Both the position numbers and the translations under genes were made by a program. A stretch of 17,896 nt of DNA, from positions 1 through 17,896 of the forward strand of contig JAPYWL010000021.1 in NCBI GenBank assembly GCA_028276365.1, given 5' to 3'. The notes under the pieces are model-generated. The model was not told where the DNA came from, did not search any database, and was given only the letters and a program-made list of their open reading frames with translations. Shown here one piece after another: positions 15,118-17,896 of this stretch (the first letter of the stretch is position 1; each line of letters starts with the position of its first letter). The stretch is from Deltaproteobacteria bacterium. Its GTDB lineage: Bacteria; DRYD01.

Positions 15118-15750
15118 TTATAATTTTTTTATTAAATTTTTACTAAATTTTTTACTAAAGTCTATGTCGGGAATTCCTATTAAATAAGTTTCATTATCCT
15201 TAGTTATTAGTTGTAGTTTCTTATTTTTTAATTGTTTTTTATATTCTTGATAAATTTGGCTTAAAGATTTATTTAGTATATACATTCTTTGATTATTGGA
15301 TCCTTTATAAATTTTATTTGTTTTTTTGCTTTCAATAAATGGACCGTCTATTAAAACATCTATATATTTTAAGATATCTCCATAATTTTTTTGTAAATAA
15401 TTAAATTTATACCCACTGTATAAAAGAATATCGTTAAATTTTAATTCTTTAAGTTTTTTTAGTAAAGTATAAAGTGATGTGCTTTGATCAAAAGGTTCCC
15501 CACCACTTATCGTTATTGATTTAGTATTATAAATCTCTGAATAATAATTAATTTGATCTATTACTTGTGCTATTGTTTTTTTATATTTTTTATCAAATTC
15601 CCAAGTATGCTTAGATATACAACCTTTACATCTTATACTACATCCTTGAAACCAAACACCTATCCTTATACCTGGCCCTAATGTTAACACAGGAGCATAT
15701 ATTAAATTAATTAATACACTTGTATTTGATTCTTTATCTCTATAATTCAT
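15118..15750 (-). CDS. NrdG-like radical SAM activating enzyme
   Basis: This is a small radical SAM protein with one 4Fe-4S cluster, held by C37-x3-C41-x2-C44 in GCSIRCKGC, followed by KHTW as in NrdG. SAM-binding SGGEPF is at about 99-104. The C-terminal half has LIDGPF and the KGSNNQR block seen in anaerobic ribonucleotide reductase activases. Such proteins make a glycyl radical on a partner (NrdD in the classical case). No nrdD lies in the window, so the partner is elsewhere or different. The start ATG overlaps the murF stop by one base (TAATG), which suggests coupled translation. Confidence 0.88.
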   Translation of the reverse strand: MNYRDKESNTSVLINLIYAPVLTLGPGIRIGVWFQGCSIRCKGCISKHTWEFDKKYKKTIAQVIDQINYYSEIYNTKSITISGGEPFDQSTSLYTLLKKLKELKFNDILLYSGYKFNYLQKNYGDILKYIDVLIDGPFIESKKTNKIYKGSNNQRMYILNKSLSQIYQEYKKQLKNKKLQLITKDNETYLIGIPDIDFSKKFSKNLIKKL

Positions 15751-17396
15751 TAAAGATCACTTAATAAAATATTTACAACTTTTTCTAAGTGTATAGCTCT
15801 TGAACCTTTTATATCTATTAAAATTTTTTCTTTATTATCCCTAATTTTTAATTGTTTTATATGATCTATTAAATCATCTACATTTTTAAAGGATAAAACA
15901 TCATTTAAAATATCATTATTTAAAATATCGTTTTTACTAATTTTATTAAATATTTTATTAAATTCAGAGCCTACTAAGAAAACCTTAATTTTATATTTAC
16001 TCTTATTTAATAAATTTAAGATCTTGTTAAATATAAGTAAATGATAAAATTTAGAAAATTTACCTAATTCTAACATATCTCCAAAAATTAAATGAATCTT
16101 ATCAAAATAGTTGGATATCTTAAAAACTACATTTAAATTTTCCTTCATAGATAAAGGATTACTGTTATAGCAATCATCTAATATATATAAATTACCATTT
16201 CTTTTAAAATTAAATCTATTTTCTTCTAAGGATTTATTAAATAAATCTTTTTCAATAAAATTAAAAAAATTTAGTAAAACTTCATTTTTTATTTCTTTTG
16301 CTTTATTTAGTTTTAAATTTATTAATTTATTAACAAAGAATAAAGCCATTAAAAAGTTTCTTAGAATACCTTTAGATAATATGGAATTTATTTCAAATTT
16401 TTTACTTAACTTTCCAAATTTTAAATTAAATATAGTAAAAAAAGTATTATTTTTATTGATTATTTTGTAATTAAAAATGTAGTAATTTTTATTAGGTAGG
16501 ATAAATGATTTAGGATTTTTTACATGTTTTTTTATTTTATATTCTGTAGGTATAATAAAAAACTCTTTGTTGTTATTAATTAAATACTTTAGTAATTCTC
16601 CTTTAGCTTTATTAACCCCCATTATATTACCTACTTGTAAAATATGAGCTGGACCTATTGAAGTTATAATCCCATAATCTATGTCAGCTATATTAGCTAA
16701 ATATTCTATTTGGCCAAATCCCCTCATCCCCATTTCTAATATAGCGTACTTTGTATATTTATTAATTGAAAAAATACTAAAAGGGACTCCTAATTCATTG
16801 TTAAAACTTTTTTTACTATAAATAATTTGGTCCTTAAAGAAAAAAGATAATAAATTATATAGGATATTTTTAGTTGTTGTTTTACCTGCTGAACCTGTTA
16901 TCCCTATTACTTTCAAATCACTTATAGCTTTTACTTTTTTTATAAAAATCTTTGAAGTTAATCCTATAAACCTTATACTATCATTAACTACTATAAAAGC
17001 TTTATTATATTTTTTAAATAAATTTAGAAGGTTTTCTTTGTTTAATTGATAAAAATTTTGTTCAATTATAACTAAATCAATATTTTTTTCTAAAAGTTCA
17101 TTAATGAAATTATGACTATCAAAATTTTCTCCCTTGATACATACAAAAATCTTTATAAATTTTAATTTATCTTCAATTAGGGCTTTATTTAAATCATCTA
17201 TTAAATTTAAGTTTTCTTGAAAAATCCTTGTATCAGTATTAATTGAGTAAGGGAATAAAATATAGTAATCTTTAAAATTATTTAAATTAAATTCATCTGT
17301 AATTTTTAAAATGCTATTATTCGAGAAATCAGAAATTTTAAAATAAAAATGCTTATTTAATATATCGTTTATTGGGTTTATTTTTTTTAGTTTCAT
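15750..17396 (-). CDS. murF: UDP-MurNAc-tripeptide--D-alanyl-D-alanine ligase MurF
   Basis: It adds D-Ala-D-Ala to the peptidoglycan precursor in the cytoplasm, using ATP. The N-terminal substrate domain has GENFDSHNFI (89-98), the MurF version of GxxFDGHDF. The ATP-binding domain has P-loop GSAGKTTT (168-175), SFNNELGVP, the LEMGMRGFGQI block, SIGPAHI and NKAKGELL, which holds the likely carbamylated Lys. The C-terminal domain has DDCYNSNPLSM, GDMLELG and KGSRAIHLE near the end. At 548 residues it is longer than the usual 450-460. Extra residues lie in the N-terminal domain (about 60-85) and around 310-390. It is preceded by an unrecognised gene rather than murE. Confidence 0.95.
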   Translation of the reverse strand: MKLKKINPINDILNKHFYFKISDFSNNSILKITDEFNLNNFKDYYILFPYSINTDTRIFQENLNLIDDLNKALIEDKLKFIKIFVCIKGENFDSHNFINELLEKNIDLVIIEQNFYQLNKENLLNLFKKYNKAFIVVNDSIRFIGLTSKIFIKKVKAISDLKVIGITGSAGKTTTKNILYNLLSFFFKDQIIYSKKSFNNELGVPFSIFSINKYTKYAILEMGMRGFGQIEYLANIADIDYGIITSIGPAHILQVGNIMGVNKAKGELLKYLINNNKEFFIIPTEYKIKKHVKNPKSFILPNKNYYIFNYKIINKNNTFFTIFNLKFGKLSKKFEINSILSKGILRNFLMALFFVNKLINLKLNKAKEIKNEVLLNFFNFIEKDLFNKSLEENRFNFKRNGNLYILDDCYNSNPLSMKENLNVVFKISNYFDKIHLIFGDMLELGKFSKFYHLLIFNKILNLLNKSKYKIKVFLVGSEFNKIFNKISKNDILNNDILNDVLSFKNVDDLIDHIKQLKIRDNKEKILIDIKGSRAIHLEKVVNILLSDL

Positions 17397-17407
17397 AAAA
17401 TGCTTTT

Positions 17408-17896
17408 TTAATAAGGTGTATAGATTTCATATGAACATTTATAAATTTCATTAACTATTTCTTCAAATTTTAAATTAGTATCTGTTAGCTTATAGTTTTT
17501 AGGAGTTATTAAAAGTAAATTTTTATTTATCTCAAAATTTAAACTAAAAGTAATAGAACTAAGATGATTAATTATTGAATTTATACATTCTTTGCAAATT
17601 ATTTCCTTATTAAAATAAAAAAGTAATTTTATATTTTGTAATTTTAAATTAGAAGATATATTTAATAAGGGATTTAATATTGAATATAAATTTTTGTTTA
17701 ATATAGTTTGGTCAAAGACAAGAACAAGAATTTCAATGTCATTTTTATTATCAATACTTATATTTTTATTTATCAAAAAGAAAGCGGATTTTATATTAGG
17801 AATATCTTTTAGATTAATTAAAACGTATTGTTTTTCTATTTTATTTAACTTTTTTTCAAAAATTATATTTAATCTGTTTATTTCAGCAAAAGAATT
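17408..17896 (-). CDS. Partial gene of unknown function, 5' end beyond the window
   Basis: The frame is open from the stop at 17408-17410 to the last base, about 162 codons with no stop, so the TTG at 17774-17776 is unlikely to be the start. I do not recognise the family. Visible features are beta-like stretches (IEILVLVFDQTI, NIKLLFYFNKEI), a C-K-E-C pair in IICKECINSI, and an acidic helical end (LKFEEIVNEIYKCSYEIY). It ends 11 bases before murF on the same strand and is probably in the same operon. A cell-wall or division role is possible by context only. Confidence 0.75.
   Translation of the reverse strand, partial: NSFAEINRLNIIFEKKLNKIEKQYVLINLKDIPNIKSAFFLINKNISIDNKNDIEILVLVFDQTILNKNLYSILNPLLNISSNLKLQNIKLLFYFNKEIICKECINSIINHLSSITFSLNFEINKNLLLITPKNYKLTDTNLKFEEIVNEIYKCSYEIYTPY

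Overview
This is a very AT-rich bacterial window. By eye GC is far below one third, and the proteins are packed with Lys, Asn, Ile, Tyr and Phe. A MurF ligase shows that the host makes peptidoglycan. The three tRNA genes do not encode their 3' CCA, so the host must add it. Several start sites have AGGAGG-type ribosome binding sites and several have none. The mix of genes (Cas6 with a thermophile-type CRISPR repeat, a DUF151 nuclease, MTA phosphorylase, a TalPgi-type phosphoglucose isomerase and a CofE-like membrane protein) suggests an anaerobic, possibly thermophilic, deep-branching lineage. That placement is inference; I cannot name the taxon.

Left edge (1-1316, minus strand): a partial spacer, one CRISPR repeat, an AT-rich leader-like region with repeated TCGAC elements and a phased A-tract, and then a lone cas6 gene pointing toward the array. 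1674-3763 (plus): a secreted or envelope S9 prolyl-oligopeptidase-type peptidase. Its signal peptide appears to be split by a frameshift. 3912-3983: initiator tRNA.

4266-8757 (plus): a secreted Asn/Tyr-rich protein, a biotin-carboxyl-carrier-like protein that lacks the biotinyl lysine, the site-2 protease RseP, tRNA-Leu(CAA), a 78-base intergenic element with four interleaved complementary segments, the DUF151 nuclease and MTA phosphorylase.

14338-8843 (minus): a likely operon starting at tRNA-Thr(CGU). It runs through a secreted propeller-like protein, a membrane-anchored CofE-like protein, a multi-pass membrane protein, a 95-residue unknown, phosphoglucose isomerase and a membrane-anchored BsuPI-domain protein.

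14460-15056 (plus): a DEDDh exonuclease starting at TTG. 17896-15118 (minus): the 3' part of an unrecognised gene that runs off the window, then murF, then an NrdG-like radical SAM activase overlapping murF by one base.

The best candidates for something undescribed are the interleaved element at 7225-7302, the carrier protein that lost its biotin site, the CofE-like/membrane/95-residue operon, and the leader architecture next to the CRISPR edge.
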